Shown here one piece after another: positions 36,537-47,649 of a stretch of 64,000 bases of DNA; the first letter of the stretch is position 1; each line of letters begins with the position of its first letter. Both the position numbers and the translations under genes were made by a program. The DNA is from Malurus cyaneus samueli (taxonomy: Eukaryota; Chordata; Aves; Passeriformes; Maluridae). Under the pieces are notes generated by a model. That model saw nothing but the letters and a program-made list of their open reading frames with translations. It was not told where the DNA came from and ran no database searches. Location of the stretch: assembly GCA_009741485.1 (NCBI GenBank), contig CM019238.1, positions 13,834,340 through 13,898,339 of the forward strand, given 5' to 3'.

Positions 36537-39039
36537 AGAAAAAGTTGTAATTCTACATTTTACATGGAAACATGAAGATTTTAGGCAGTGGTCAAATACT
36601 TACCAGCAAGGTAACTGGATAGGGAATGGCTTTGATATCCAGCTGCTGCCAGGAATCCTGTTTTTGTTGGTGCTGTTGAGTCTCTCCCTTCTTCTGGCAT
36701 TAATAAATAAAGGCACCTGCTCTACAAATCAGCAGAAATCTGGAAAATCATTATCACTCCAACACGGAAACGATGCCCATCACGACAGAACAAATGGGGA
36801 ACGGAGCCTACACAGGACTTTAAAAAAGGGCTCTATTTGTCAAATTACCAGAGGAAAAGTTGATCTTACTGTTATGGACTTTATCCACTTCCAGGTCACA
36901 TCAATTAGTCACAGCAGGCTCGTGGAGACTGGAACTAATTTACAACACTCTGAGCGGCCCTGCCTGCTTCTCCTAAGGATTTCCAGGCAAATATTGGGAC
37001 TTCAGATGGAACCTGGAACTGAAAAACCACCAGCAACAGAAATTGAGCTTAATGGTTCCAGTATTGACCTGTTTCGCAGCAAAAGAAACAAATCCCTGAT
37101 TGTGATAAGAATAAAGAGAAATATCTCCTGTGGAGATTGCAGGGTTATGTTTATCTAATCTTTGAAAAAATAAAGGAGTCATAAAAGATTTAATAAAAAA
37201 TACTGAGCGTCTTTAAAGGAAGTTTTAAAATGTTTTCCTATCCCTGACAGCTCATTTTGACAGAAATTGATTGTGATAAAGAATTACGAATCAGATAGCA
37301 GGGAAATTAAATTAAGCTGATTATTATCTTGTCAGATACACACATTATGTCATGTTCATTGCTTTAGACTTTTGCAAAAAGATTGTTTCACTCAGGTTTA
37401 ATAAATTCAGGACATCCTAAGCAACACACACAGGCATGACTGTAAAGCATCTTTTTTTATAGACATCATTGAGATTTTGTTTCGATTACTTAGATATTTA
37501 GATAAATTATTTCTACTTTTGGTTTATTATTATATATAATTAGCATATTTATCTGTATAATTTTGATTATTGGATTATTAAATACACATATTTAGATTAG
37601 AAATATGCAATATGAACTATTTTATTCCCTGAAATCCCCCTTTTCTAGGCAAGGGCTGAGAGCAGCCTCTGTGCTTTGAATCTGGATCTGGCAGCTCCAC
37701 ACAGCGACCAGCGCCGCTGGAAGACCTTGGAAAGCTTTCCCAAAACCTGGATCCTGCAGCCTTTTGATTTTGTGTTTTGAGCCACGTCATGCAGCTGATA
37801 CAGCCCAAGTTCCTTTAATAAAGAGCAGTAAAAGGAAGCAGGAGCCTGGGAGACTCTCTCAGTGCATCTTCTTCCCAGTGAAAGCGGCTCCACTGGCACG
37901 TGAAATTAGTTACAGATTGTTCACATCGGGCCTTTCCCTCCTGGAATGGTAATGAAGGGAGCTGCTTCTGAAACAAGCAAGGCCACTGACCCTTCTCGGG
38001 GTTCCTTTGGAAAAATATTGTTTGAAAAAAGAAAGTTGGGAGCCAAGTGCTGCCGTGAGCTCCAAGCAGCCCGAGCAAGAGGTGAAGCCCGCACTGCAGT
38101 GAACTGCAGAGAGAATCCTGAAATTAAAGTCAAGCCTTCATCAAATCAAAGCTCATCAATCCTCTAATAAAAAAATAAAATTTACCTCTAAAATCCATTT
38201 CCATCAGTATACACCAAGCGTTTCCCTATGTATAAAACAAAAGAATTATCATGGGACAAAGACAGAACAACAACAGATAAAAAACCTCAACATTATTTAA
38301 AAATTAAAAGTAAACTCAAGTTTTAAGCACAAGGTCACTCACTATCACACTCCCAACAGATCTCGGAGACCTAAATTACCACTGAAAGCAGTAAAGGACT
38401 TGGAAGAGGATTCAGTGCAGACTGACCCCATTCAGCTGATGGCCCTGTGGATGTGCTGCTGGGCTGGATTTTGGGATCGAAGGCCCAGCACAGGCAGGTC
38501 CTACTGCAAGTGGATACTGCCCAAATAAAGGTTCCTCGGGAGAGACTGTTCCCTAAATCAGCCAGCTTCCTTTTAACTATTCCAACCAGTCATTGCTGCA
38601 GGATCCACAAAAGCAAAGCCTGAAGTGCCCTCTGCTGGTTCCCAAACAACTAAAAAAAAAACCGTAGACTTGAAGATTTTTAGGTCTGGTAAAGACAAAC
38701 CCAATTCCAGACTCTAACCCACATCACCAGTTTTCCAGTGATCCTTTGTTCCGTGTGTAAACATTGAAAACCCTCTGAGGTGTTTAACCACAGGGCTCAC
38801 TCCATATCGGAATAAACATTGAAAATCACCTCATATTAGAGTTTGTGTTGCTATATTTAAATATTAACTACTCCCCAATTATCCCAAATTTCTCTCAGTA
38901 GTACCCACTTCATTTTCTTCTTGTATTCTCTCCATAAAGATTTAATTTTCTGGATGTCTTCCCACAGGAAAGACATCACATTTTGTCCATCCATGCATTG
39001 AGACCTGTAGCAGCCACACAACCTGGACACACACCCAAA

Positions 39040-41975
39040 ATAAGTTGTCTGTACAATTTTATTTACCACCTGCAGTTACATTTACAAACTGTCCCATACA
39101 AGTAAAGCAGTTTTCAAAGTGAACTCAACCAGAGCTACAAAAATTATTGTTTTCTATACACATCACCAGCTTCAGAATTTATGTCTATACACAACTGCTG
39201 ATTATGTTTAACAAAAATTCACTATTTTTTTGGCTCTGAGGATCTCCACAAAGGCAACTTGATAGTTTTATCCCATTGCAATCATGACATGAAAGTTCTT
39301 GTTCTTGTTTTCCTTCCCCCTTCTTTCATCTGAAGCTTTGCATGGCTTTGTTTTGGAATTCTAACGAAGACAGAGCTACTACAAACCAGCAGTTTTAGTA
39401 ACAGAGGATAAAAATGCTGAGCAAAACCATCCAGCAACATTTCAAGCAATGTTTCTCTTTAGATGTGCCTGCTCATCAGCAGAAATATTGAAATTTTAGC
39501 TGGCAATAAGGTTCCAGAATAGCACAAACAAGTGATTTAACATGAAATGAACTTTACAAACACAGTCAACTTACAGAGACAAAACAAGGTCGGAGTGAGG
39601 AGCCAGAGCTACTCAGGGAAATGTTTTGAGGAGCCTGAAGGGAGGAAGGATAAAACTCAAATATTGCTTTAAGAGTAATTTTCAGCTTTAAGCATTTCCA
39701 AATGACACAAGAAAAACGTACATATTTAAAATATAACTTAAACCTTTCTGGATGCAGCTCCCAGCCACGAGTGAAAGCATTTCCCCAGGAGAGGGCAGGA
39801 GTTCTGTATGCAGGAGCTGCCAGCCCCAAATCCTGGCACAGCTGGAATACACACTAACTCCTGGAGTGAAGTCAACTGGGCAAAGATTCCCTGTCTCAAA
39901 CACCTATTTCTTTCTAAGCCTCTTTGCATCACAATCCCAAACATAACCTTAATTATGTCGGTCCAACCTTTACATTTTTTAATTCCTTTAAAGAAACAAC
40001 ACTGGAAATCTATGCTGGTCCTGGAGTTCACCAGCTTGGGGTTAGCTCAAAACTCCCCCACAATCAATAAAATAACAAAGGTACTTTAACTTTTCTGTTG
40101 CAGCAATCTCAGTCCCACTCTTTATTTTTAAATCCCTCCAAGGCTCACAGCAAGGCAACAGACTCAGAAAATCAACCATGTGGGATCTCAGAATTGCTGT
40201 CTGACCCTCAACTAATTCCAGGATGGCCAAAACCAGTTTAACAGCAGCATCATTTCTAACAGTAAAAGAAGTCAGCCACAGTAGCTGGAGCTGTCTGCTC
40301 AAACACTGAAATCTCAGCATTCTATGCACAGCCCCAAGTAAACTCTGGTGTGGAGCGACCCCACAGCCAGAAGCTTCCAGCACTCTCATGATATGAAATA
40401 ACTGAATATTAAAAAAATGAAGGAAGTCCAGCAAGGCCAAGGCACACACAGTCACCCCAGCTGGGTAAGTGGGTTGCATAGATACACCATGATCTTGGTT
40501 ACACTGTTCAGAAGCAGCCAGAGAAGAAAATGCAGAAAAGAGTCCCTTTCCTAGGATGTTTGATTCATAATTTGAAGGATTGTAGCCAGACTACAGCTGT
40601 CAGTATGTGGTTTTTAAACACCTTCCAACTTCTCCAGTTTACAGGATGAACACTCAAAGTGTTGTCTTTAACCTCACTTTCTTACAAGTGAAAAGATCTC
40701 ATTTTAAACTCGTGGTCTTAGTTCAGCTGCCAGAGTGAGAGACAATCCCACATTTTAGGTTGTTTTGCCTATCTAATTTTGCTTATCTTATTTTCACAGT
40801 AACCTTCATTACTTCAATACATAAACATCCTCATCAACCCTTGAGTGAGGTGGGTAACACATTCAAAATAAAGGCTGAAACTGCTCTGAAATGTTTCATT
40901 TTTGCACATTTTCACTGAAAAAACCTGCTTGAATAGAAAAAGTGAGGTTTGGGGGTTTTTTTTTTTTTCCTTAAGCAATTCCCTAACACCGGAAAAAACA
41001 TGAGGCCCTGAACACCAGGCAATTAAAAACCAATTCCAAGTCTGGTGCACCATACCTTCCCTCACCCCTACAAAGACAAAACATACAAATGAGCCCAAAA
41101 AAAACAGGGAGAGAATTTGAACATCACTGTTTATCACAACACATCACAAGTGATCTCAGCTACAAATTTCTACAACCATTTTTTGCTTTACAACTGCAAC
41201 AAGAGTTTGAAGCTACTGAGAGCAGCCAGACTCTCTTACTAGGCAGAAATATAAAGGGATTGCTAAAATTAACTCCTCCATACAACTGGAATATTACAAA
41301 TCAGGGGATTTTATCTGCAGAGAGCAACAGACCTGGCAAAGAGTCAAAAAATATATTTTATTCTTCCTGTGCTGAAGTGATGCCATCATATAAGTCCCCA
41401 CTTACATGAAATCAGCTTTGGGTAACATACTGGTGAACTAAACTGCTAATTTCAGCACTTTAAAGACTAAAAAACTCAAAGTCCACTTATTTGTTTCAAC
41501 AAGTGCATTTTGCAGGAGGTCCACGCTGTCCATCCCTGCGTGTTCCAGGAGTTTGGCTCTGTAGGAAAATCATCTACAGCAATCATCTGAACTGATACAT
41601 CAGTTCTCCAACCATGAACAGTCCTCATAATTTAAAAAAATCACTTCATAATTTAAAATATATCTCACTGGCACTCTGCTTTGCTTGGAACTAGAATGTA
41701 CCACCATTAGTGGCTGACTTAGAACATCAACTTGAATTTGTGAAAAAAGCTTGCAAAAAATAGATCAACTTCCAAATGTACACAAAAGGACATTAGAGCT
41801 GATATTTTTGGGTCACTTAATGTATTTTAGAAAGAGTAGCAAGCTGGGAGTGAAGTACCCTATATTACAAATATTCAAACACCTAAGCTGGACTGTTTTA
41901 CACCTCAAGTGTAGTGCAGGGTTAGTTCCGACAGGGAATTTGGAAACAGGTCCAAAAAACTCCAGCTTGGTTCAG
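39040..41975 (-). other. CHMP1B: CHMP1B 3' UTR (predicted, about 2.9 kb)
   Basis: From the stop codon to a strong polyadenylation site at about 39,040. The stretch contains no recognised CR1, unlike the flanks. Other minus-strand AATAAA matches, for example near 41,357 and 40,121, could give shorter transcripts. Confidence 0.5.
39058..39063 (-). terminator. CHMP1B: CHMP1B distal polyadenylation signal AATAAA
   Basis: AATAAA on the - strand, followed about 20-50 nt downstream by a GT-rich element (ttttgggtgtgtgtcc, then gttgtgtgg), the classic poly(A)-site layout. Confidence 0.55.
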
Positions 41976-42020
41976 TTAGACTTGATCACGTAGGCGGGCC
42001 AGTCTCTGTGACAGCTCATC
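41976..42020 (-). CDS. CHMP1B: CHMP1B terminal coding exon 8 with MIM motif
   Basis: The acceptor is actgtgcag|GAT and the stop is TAA at 41978-41976. It encodes [14 protein letters not shown], the C-terminal MIT-interacting motif used to bind VPS4, spastin and other MIT-domain proteins. Confidence 0.95.
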   Translation of the reverse strand, partial: DELSQRLARLRDQV

Positions 42021-45000
42021 CTGCACAGTTAGAAAATACAAAGGGAAAAGCAACTATCAGGAACAGGAAAAGCAACTTTTGCGATCTCATGTCCAGCTCA
42101 CATCAAATTCTCTCCTGGCTTAACAAGATTTGCTTAAGACCTCAAGGATGGCTGTGAGGGAGGAGTTTCAGAACACAGAATTAAGTAGAAAAGAGGTGGA
42201 GTTTTTGTGGGATTTTCAAAGAACGTCGGATATCTGACAAGACAAGAGAATGGCTGTAAGGGCACATTTCGATGAGATATTTTAGAGCAATTCTTCCCTG
42301 TGAGGGTGGGGAGGCCCTGGCACAGGTTCCCCAGAGAAGCTGTGGCTGCCCCTGGATCCCTGGAAGTGTCCAAGACCAGGCTGGACAGGGCTTGGAGCAC
42401 CCTGGGATAGGGGAAGGTGCACCATGGCAGGGGGTAGCACTGGATGGGCGTTAAGATCCCTTCCCAATGTGTTGTTTAAATTACTTTGATAGCAAGGCTG
42501 TTTTAACCACAGTTTCCTTGGGACAGCTGGATAGAATTCAGCAATTTACCACTTTGTTTTGACTGCACATTAATTCTCTCATCCCATTTCTCCAGAAAAC
42601 ACTGACCTCACTGAAATCCAACATTTACCTGTTCTGCTGAGGCAACGCTTGTACCAACAGAACCTGTCTGTCCTTGAGGTAGTTCCATGTTCAGATCAAG
42701 GCTAACAGGAGGAAACAGAGCAAAAACCAAAGTCAGGCACATGTGGATAAAGGAGGAAGCACAATAATTGACAGCAGAAGAATAATGAGACAGCACTCCA
42801 GAGTTACACAGGCTGGTGAGTAATTTTGACTCAATACCAAGACAAGTCATGTACGTCCAGAGGTAAAAAGAAAATGATGTTTCTTCTCTGCTTCCAAGAA
42901 ACAGACTTATAAAACAAGGGTATCTGACCTTAGATTTAATCAGGAAGGGTTGTGGGAACCAAGCTGTATTCAAGAAATAAAAATTTCACCTACCCTGCCT
43001 CGTCTGCCATTTCTTGCAGGAGCATGTCCACTTGGTTCTAAAGGAAAACAAAATGGATTGGTGCATTTGCAGTTTCTGACAATCTCTTGTTAGATTTTCA
43101 GAGAGCAGGAATTATTTTAACAAAACTGATTCAGAGGTAAATGCCTTTGGAAGAATAGTTTTGTACTTAATCATCAGAAGTTATAAACTCAAAAATAAGG
43201 AGCAGAGCTGCTCAGCAGTTATAATGACTTAATTGAACTTTGGCTCGTGAAATAATGCTTCTAGAGAATTCAACTTACCTGCAAAAAAACCCCAAACCTA
43301 CAGATGAGAGTTTCAAGTGCTGACAATGAACAGTTCAGACACATCATAATTTAAGATCACCTTGTTAAAACATATTTTATTATTCTTACTTGTGGTGTTG
43401 TTAACGTCGTAGTGTTGCTCATTGTGTCTTCCATCTGTTGTGTCTGAACATCCAGTGTCTCAAACTGATGCTCAAATTTGTCCATTAGTGCAGATATCTA
43501 CAAAAAAAATCAAATCAATAATTTTCAGACAACAGAAAAAATACACCTCAACCGGAAAATTCTTGATTGAATTTCCCTTTTTAAAACTTGTGTCTATTAT
43601 CCCTTTTCCTTTTGAAGTCAGCTCCAAGAAAATGAAGTCTATTTACCTTTTCCAAGTTCATACTCTTCAATGTGGCATCCATAGACTTCACCACCCCTGC
43701 CATCGACTTTGTTACCTGAAATGAAAAGAAGGAAATTATTACAAGGAAAAATGAGTAGTTTAGGAACAAATCCTTCCCTGTGAGGGTGGAGAGGCCTTGG
43801 CAGTATCAAAGAGGAGAAACACACTACTGCCCTCTGGAATGTAATATTTTAAATAGCTCCCACCATTTCAAATTCTAGAAATTAACTCAACCACTTGAAA
43901 CACACATACTGAGGCAAAAATCACTAAAAATTAGCTTTCTAAGGCATTAATTTCTGTAGATTTGAGACCTATCAGTGTTAAGGGACACATTTGGTCCACA
44001 GGCCGCACTGTACAATAAACTTTCAAGATGATAAGTGGTCAACCAGTTTACCTTAAACAACTACCTGAGCTAACAAAGATCTCTGGCATCACAACTCCTA
44101 CTTCCTGACTTTATGTATTTTGAAGGGGAGAAGTATCTTTGTGAAATAACCCAAAGAGCAGCTGCCAGAGGAATTCCAGCACCCGACTGACTCTTGGCTA
44201 CATCTCAAACAGAAAGTTAAAGTTCCCAGCTCATTGCAGCTGGAATGAAGTCACCCCAGAGAAGATGGGAGGTCTCTTCCTTGCCCCTGCAGAATGGGGA
44301 GGGCCTCACCTTGCCCATGGTGACAGCAGTCTGGACTCGGGCTGCCACGGCGTCCACGCGGGCGCTCATGCGCAGGAAGTTGATGGCCTGGTTCTTCTGG
44401 CGGATGGCGTTCTCCGCGTGGATCCGCGCCACTTCCATGTTCCCCTTCTGAATGGCCTTGGCAAAGAGAGAAAGATAAGAGGACAAGTGTTTTACCCTTC
44501 CTTGCTCTTGTAAATAGCATTTCTGCATAGTCTGTTTTGGTTTTGAGAGAAGAATTTAGTCACCATGGTTTTTTTCTATTAAAAAAGAAAACAAACCCCT
44601 CTCTCCTCCCATAATAGATCCTAAACACCTCCAAGATGTGAACTCCTAACTTCTTTCCAAAGAAGACATCTAGAATGTACTTCAAATAGGCAGTTTTGCA
44701 GAGCTACAGAAACATAATTTTCTGTTCCTGAAAACATTTCCAGTTTCAAGACACAAACACAGGCACAGGTGGTAGAGCTGTATCTCATGGGCAAAAACAC
44801 AGTCAAATCAACTCAGTCTCTCTCCACTACTTCAAGGACTCAAAAGCTGTTTTGAAGTTCCTGTCACAAGCTCTTTTAACAGAAGATGATAAACGTGAAG
44901 TGTTTTTGAGAACCATAGTCCCTACCAAAGCACATACAAGACAATCCTCTTGGGAGGCAAACGCCACAAGCTATCCATGAGGATACACCAGGATTTATCC

Positions 45001-47441
45001 TCATGTTTATTAATAAGCACAGGAAGATTTAGAGTCGCATATTTTAAATCACAAACATTGACCATATGATTATTAGCATGCACACCAGGGAAATGATAAA
45101 ACACCAGATGTCTTTCTGCTCTAACAGGCAAGCAACAGATCTAGAAAACTCAGTTCAGACTTACCTTCTTAATTTTAGCTTTCTCAGCCTTTTCTTCTTT
45201 GTCGCATTTTTTCGAGTTTCTGTTGAGCTCCTTTGCAGCAAACTTCAAATTAAACAGGTGTTCTGCAGTGCAAGTTAAGGGTTCAAAGCTACTTCAGACT
45301 GATAAATCCAATCACCAAACATTCCCCAAGAGGAACTGAGAGTGGCTCTCTGCCAGTCACTTTCACTCCCACAGCTGAAGCCTGTGACTCTCAGTGCAAT
45401 GTTGTGGTTTCCAGATCTGCCTGGAACCTCCCCATCCAAAAAAAAAAAGCCCAAAGCCACATAGGAACACTTCAAATGAACAGTGTAACAGCAAACTGGC
45501 TCAGCTGGTCATGGCCAGCTACAACCCAGCAGGATCTCAGATTCAAATTGCTATTCCAGCTCCTTCCCAGCCCTGGGTCATGTGAGTGATCCCAGGCTCC
45601 CTGACAGCTCCATCATCTGACTTTTGAGCGGAGAGTAATTCAGTCAGGAAATGTTTTAATAAAGTTCAAGCCCTGCTCAAACTGAAAGCTCTAAGAAAAC
45701 AGTACAATAAGCCTTCACAGTGACTTGGAATACTGCACTAACCTATTACTGACAGAGAATAGAGTGTGTTAGAAAATAACAGTCAGAAAACATTCCCTTA
45801 AAATACTGTTGGTGAAAGCTTCCAAATAGCACCAGTCTTACTCAAACAAAATGCAAGTAAAAAGCTTTGAAGGCTTCTATCCTGCCACCTGTGATATCCC
45901 AAGAGGAAGATGCAGCAGGTACCAAGATGATTAACAATTGAGTGGAAGCACAAAGCTAACATTATGAGTACTTGAGGTTACTTCAATATTTCAAGTATAT
46001 AAATTATTCCAGAGCCATTTTCTGCTTTAAAGTCCAGCCATGCCTCTTACTCTGACAGCAACCCGGAGACATTAGGAATGTATTTGTTACCCTATAAACA
46101 TCATAAGCAGGTTACACACAGGTAACAGGTGTGATTTTGCATTTAGGGTATCTATTAAGGTAGGGACGAGTGGTAGAACAGTCTATTTCGAAATAACTTC
46201 CTCAGTTACTCAGCTGGGGAATTTACCTGACATTAAACCAGCTTACCTGTCACCTTCTCAGCTCACCCATCCCTGAGAAGCACATTCCTGCTCCTCCCTC
46301 CAAGCGTCTTTCTCAACGTGCCACAAGCCAAGTGGAACCCAACTTCCACCTCAGTTTGTGACTCACAGTCAGCTGCTCCAGCAATCCTGTCAGTCCCTAC
46401 CAGGCCAACCGGCAATGCCAGCACAGCCTGCACATTCCAACCACACTGAGACTGCTGGAATCCACACTGAGACCTCTGGAATCTCTACATTTTCTGCCCC
46501 TGTGCCTTAAGATGGTTTTATACAGTACGAAAGTTTCAGACAGCCCACACAGGGCTCTGTGTGTACATTCTTTCCAAGAGCAGGAAGCACAGCAGACGTG
46601 GTGCCTGTTTGGTGGGACAGCCCTGCTGACATCACTCCAGCCTAGACACGTCTGTTGTCCCTGCTGCACAGATGGCACTGTTTTTAGTATAAATTGTGTT
46701 TTCTGCCTCAGGAACTGGGCTGTGCCTCCATCCACCACAGCCCTGCTTCCTCCTCCTCCTCCTCCTCACTCCCAGCCAAGGGATCACGCCTTGGGAAAAG
46801 ACAGTGAACTTCCCACTCACTTCCTTGTCCCTTCAAGGCAGTAAAACCACAAAACCATGGAATAACTCAGGTAAGAAGGGATCTCTGGAGATCACCCAAT
46901 CCAATCCTCCTGCCCTGGCAGGGTCACCTGGAGCAGGTGTGTCCAGGTGGGTTTGGGATGCCTCCAGAGACTCCACACCCTTTCTGGGCAGCTGTCCCAC
47001 TGAAAGTTCTTCCTCATGTTGAGGAGGAACTTCTTGGTTTTTAGTTTATGCCATTGCTCCTCATCCTGGTGCCGGGCAGCACTGAACAGAGCCTGGCACC
47101 ATCCTCTGACATCCCCTGGAGATATCTGTACGACACATGAGATCCCTTCTCGCTTTTCACGTCTTGTAGAAGAGAATTCCGAGGTTCAAAGAGCTCAGCT
47201 CCAGTCAGTGCCACACCCAGCCCTCCTTCCCCTCCTGCTGCTGCCCCTCGGGCCCCGCGACCACCGCCGTGAGGAGCGGGATCGCCTCCTCCTTCCCCCG
47301 CGCCCCGGGGGCTCCTCCCGGCGGGGAGGCCTCGCTCGCCACCGCCACCTCCACAGCACAGCCACATCCCCCAGCCCGGCCCCGGCGGCTCCCGGCCCGG
47401 CCCGCCCGCGGTCCGCCCAGGATACTCTCCATGTTGGACAT
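41976..47441 (-). CDS. CHMP1B: CHMP1B, ESCRT-III subunit (eight coding exons, start to stop)
   Basis: On the - strand the exons join to a 199-residue protein that I recognise as CHMP1B; human CHMP1B is also 199 aa. Joined coding exons, 5' to 3': 47441-47426, 45262-45165, 44456-44310, 43715-43647, 43497-43390, 43037-42994, 42701-42629 and 42020-41976, totalling exactly 600 nt with consistent phases and GT-AG introns. The protein starts [18 protein letters not shown], has the basic N-terminal helical core ([20 protein letters not shown]), and ends in a MIT-interacting motif LxxRLxxLR (residues 188-196, in [14 protein letters not shown]). The family acts on endosomes and other membranes in multivesicular-body sorting, cytokinesis and membrane remodelling, recruiting the VPS4 and spastin AAA ATPases through that motif. 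The exons look fully functional. In placental mammals the expressed CHMP1B is an intronless retrocopy; this locus beside TBX22 looks like its intron-bearing parent. CHMP1A was considered but fits less well. Confidence 0.95.
42275..42470 (+). mobile_element. CR1 LINE 3' fragment in CHMP1B intron 7, antisense to the gene
   Basis: ttcttccctgtgagggtggg, ctgtggctgcccctggatcc, ggacagggcttggagcaccc and the 3' tail to cactggatgggcgttaagat. Confidence 0.93.
42629..42701 (-). CDS. CHMP1B: CHMP1B coding exon 7
   Basis: The acceptor is cctgttag|C and the donor CAG|gtaaat. It encodes [20 protein letters not shown] then SAEQ (residues 162-185). Confidence 0.95.
42994..43037 (-). CDS. CHMP1B: CHMP1B coding exon 6
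   Basis: A 44-nt exon. The acceptor is cctttag|AAC and the donor GCAGG|gtagg. It encodes [14 protein letters not shown] plus two bases of G161. Confidence 0.94.
43390..43497 (-). CDS. CHMP1B: CHMP1B coding exon 5
   Basis: The acceptor is ttttgtag|ATA and the donor CAA|gtaag. The exon encodes [20 protein letters not shown] to TLTTPQ (residues 111-146). Confidence 0.96.
43647..43715 (-). CDS. CHMP1B: CHMP1B coding exon 4
   Basis: The acceptor is catttcag|GTA and the donor AAG|gtaaat. The exon encodes [20 protein letters not shown] then LEK (residues 88-110). Confidence 0.96.
43760..43803 (+). mobile_element. Short CR1 scrap in CHMP1B intron 3
   Basis: aaatccttccctgtgagggt, then ggagaggccttggca, matches the internal CR1 tail and then stops abruptly. 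Confidence 0.7.
44310..44456 (-). CDS. CHMP1B: CHMP1B coding exon 3
   Basis: The acceptor is tttgccaag|GCC and the donor AAG|gtgagg. The exon encodes 49 residues (39-87) from [16 protein letters not shown] to VQTAVTMGK, the ESCRT-III helical hairpin. It is more G+C-rich than its surroundings. Confidence 0.96.
45165..45262 (-). CDS. CHMP1B: CHMP1B coding exon 2
   Basis: The acceptor is gcactgcag|AA and the donor AAG|gtaag. The exon encodes [20 protein letters not shown] and [12 protein letters not shown], the first basic helix (residues 7-38). Intron 1 before it is 2,163 bp. Confidence 0.95.
46748..46772. repeat. (TCC)n microsatellite in CHMP1B intron 1
   Basis: A short run of about six CCT/TCC triplets. 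Confidence 0.8.
46850..47165 (-). mobile_element. CR1 fragment in CHMP1B intron 1, - orientation
   Basis: Reverse complement of CR1: ccaatccaatcctcctgccc, aagttcttcctcatgttgag, ttatgccattgctcctcatc, cagcactgaacagagcctgg. It becomes unrecognisable towards the CpG island. Confidence 0.85.
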
Positions 47442-47620
47442 GCTGGCGCCGCGGGAGCGGCGCGGCTCCGGACCGGCTGGGGGCGCTGCCCGGGGCGGCG
47501 GCGGCTCCGGTGGCTCCGGGTTCCGGCCCCGTGACGAGCCGGGGCGGGGCTGCGCCTGCGGCTTTGGGCTGGGAGGGACCGGGAACCTCATCCCGGCCCT
47601 CCCTGCTGTGGGCAGGCACA
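47200..47620 (-). promoter_or_regulatory. CHMP1B: CpG-island promoter of CHMP1B
   Basis: A CpG-dense block surrounding the 16-nt coding exon 1, with no TATA box seen. It is bracketed by CR1 sequence on both sides (about 46,850-47,165 and from about 47,650), so the promoter is confined to roughly 450 bp. Confidence 0.7.
47426..47441 (-). CDS. CHMP1B: CHMP1B coding exon 1
   Basis: Only 16 coding bases (MSNME plus one base of K6), with donor GAGA|gtatcc. It lies in a CpG island, which is why it is not visible as an ORF. The ATG context is gccagcATGT. Confidence 0.85.
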
Positions 47621-47649
47621 CGGCCATGGACCGGGGTTGTGCGAGCTGT

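Larger units (their letters stand above)
34326..39039. other. Intergenic between the 34-kb minisatellite and the CHMP1B poly(A) site
   Basis: CR1-free. It holds the small repeats at 35.3 and 36.5 kb and long TAAT/ATTA-containing unique stretches (34.4-35.7 kb). A 164-codon frame at 36,664-37,158 starts at a non-ATG codon and resembles no protein. Confidence 0.6.
45263..47425 (-). other. CHMP1B: CHMP1B intron 1
   Basis: A 2.16 kb intron with a (TCC)n run at about 46,748-46,772 and a CR1 fragment near its 5' end. The rest is unremarkable. Confidence 0.85.

Noticed and set aside
36664..37158. 164-codon frame starting with a hydrophobic, signal-peptide-like stretch
   Set aside because: It starts at TTG rather than ATG, has no known domain, lies in AT-rich intergenic DNA without a promoter, and the remainder is compositionally non-coding.
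40042..40479. 145-codon minus-strand ORF inside the predicted CHMP1B 3' UTR
   Set aside because: No recognisable family, no splice framework, and it contains an internal AATAAA. It fits a chance ORF in UTR sequence; only codon-conservation evidence would revive it.
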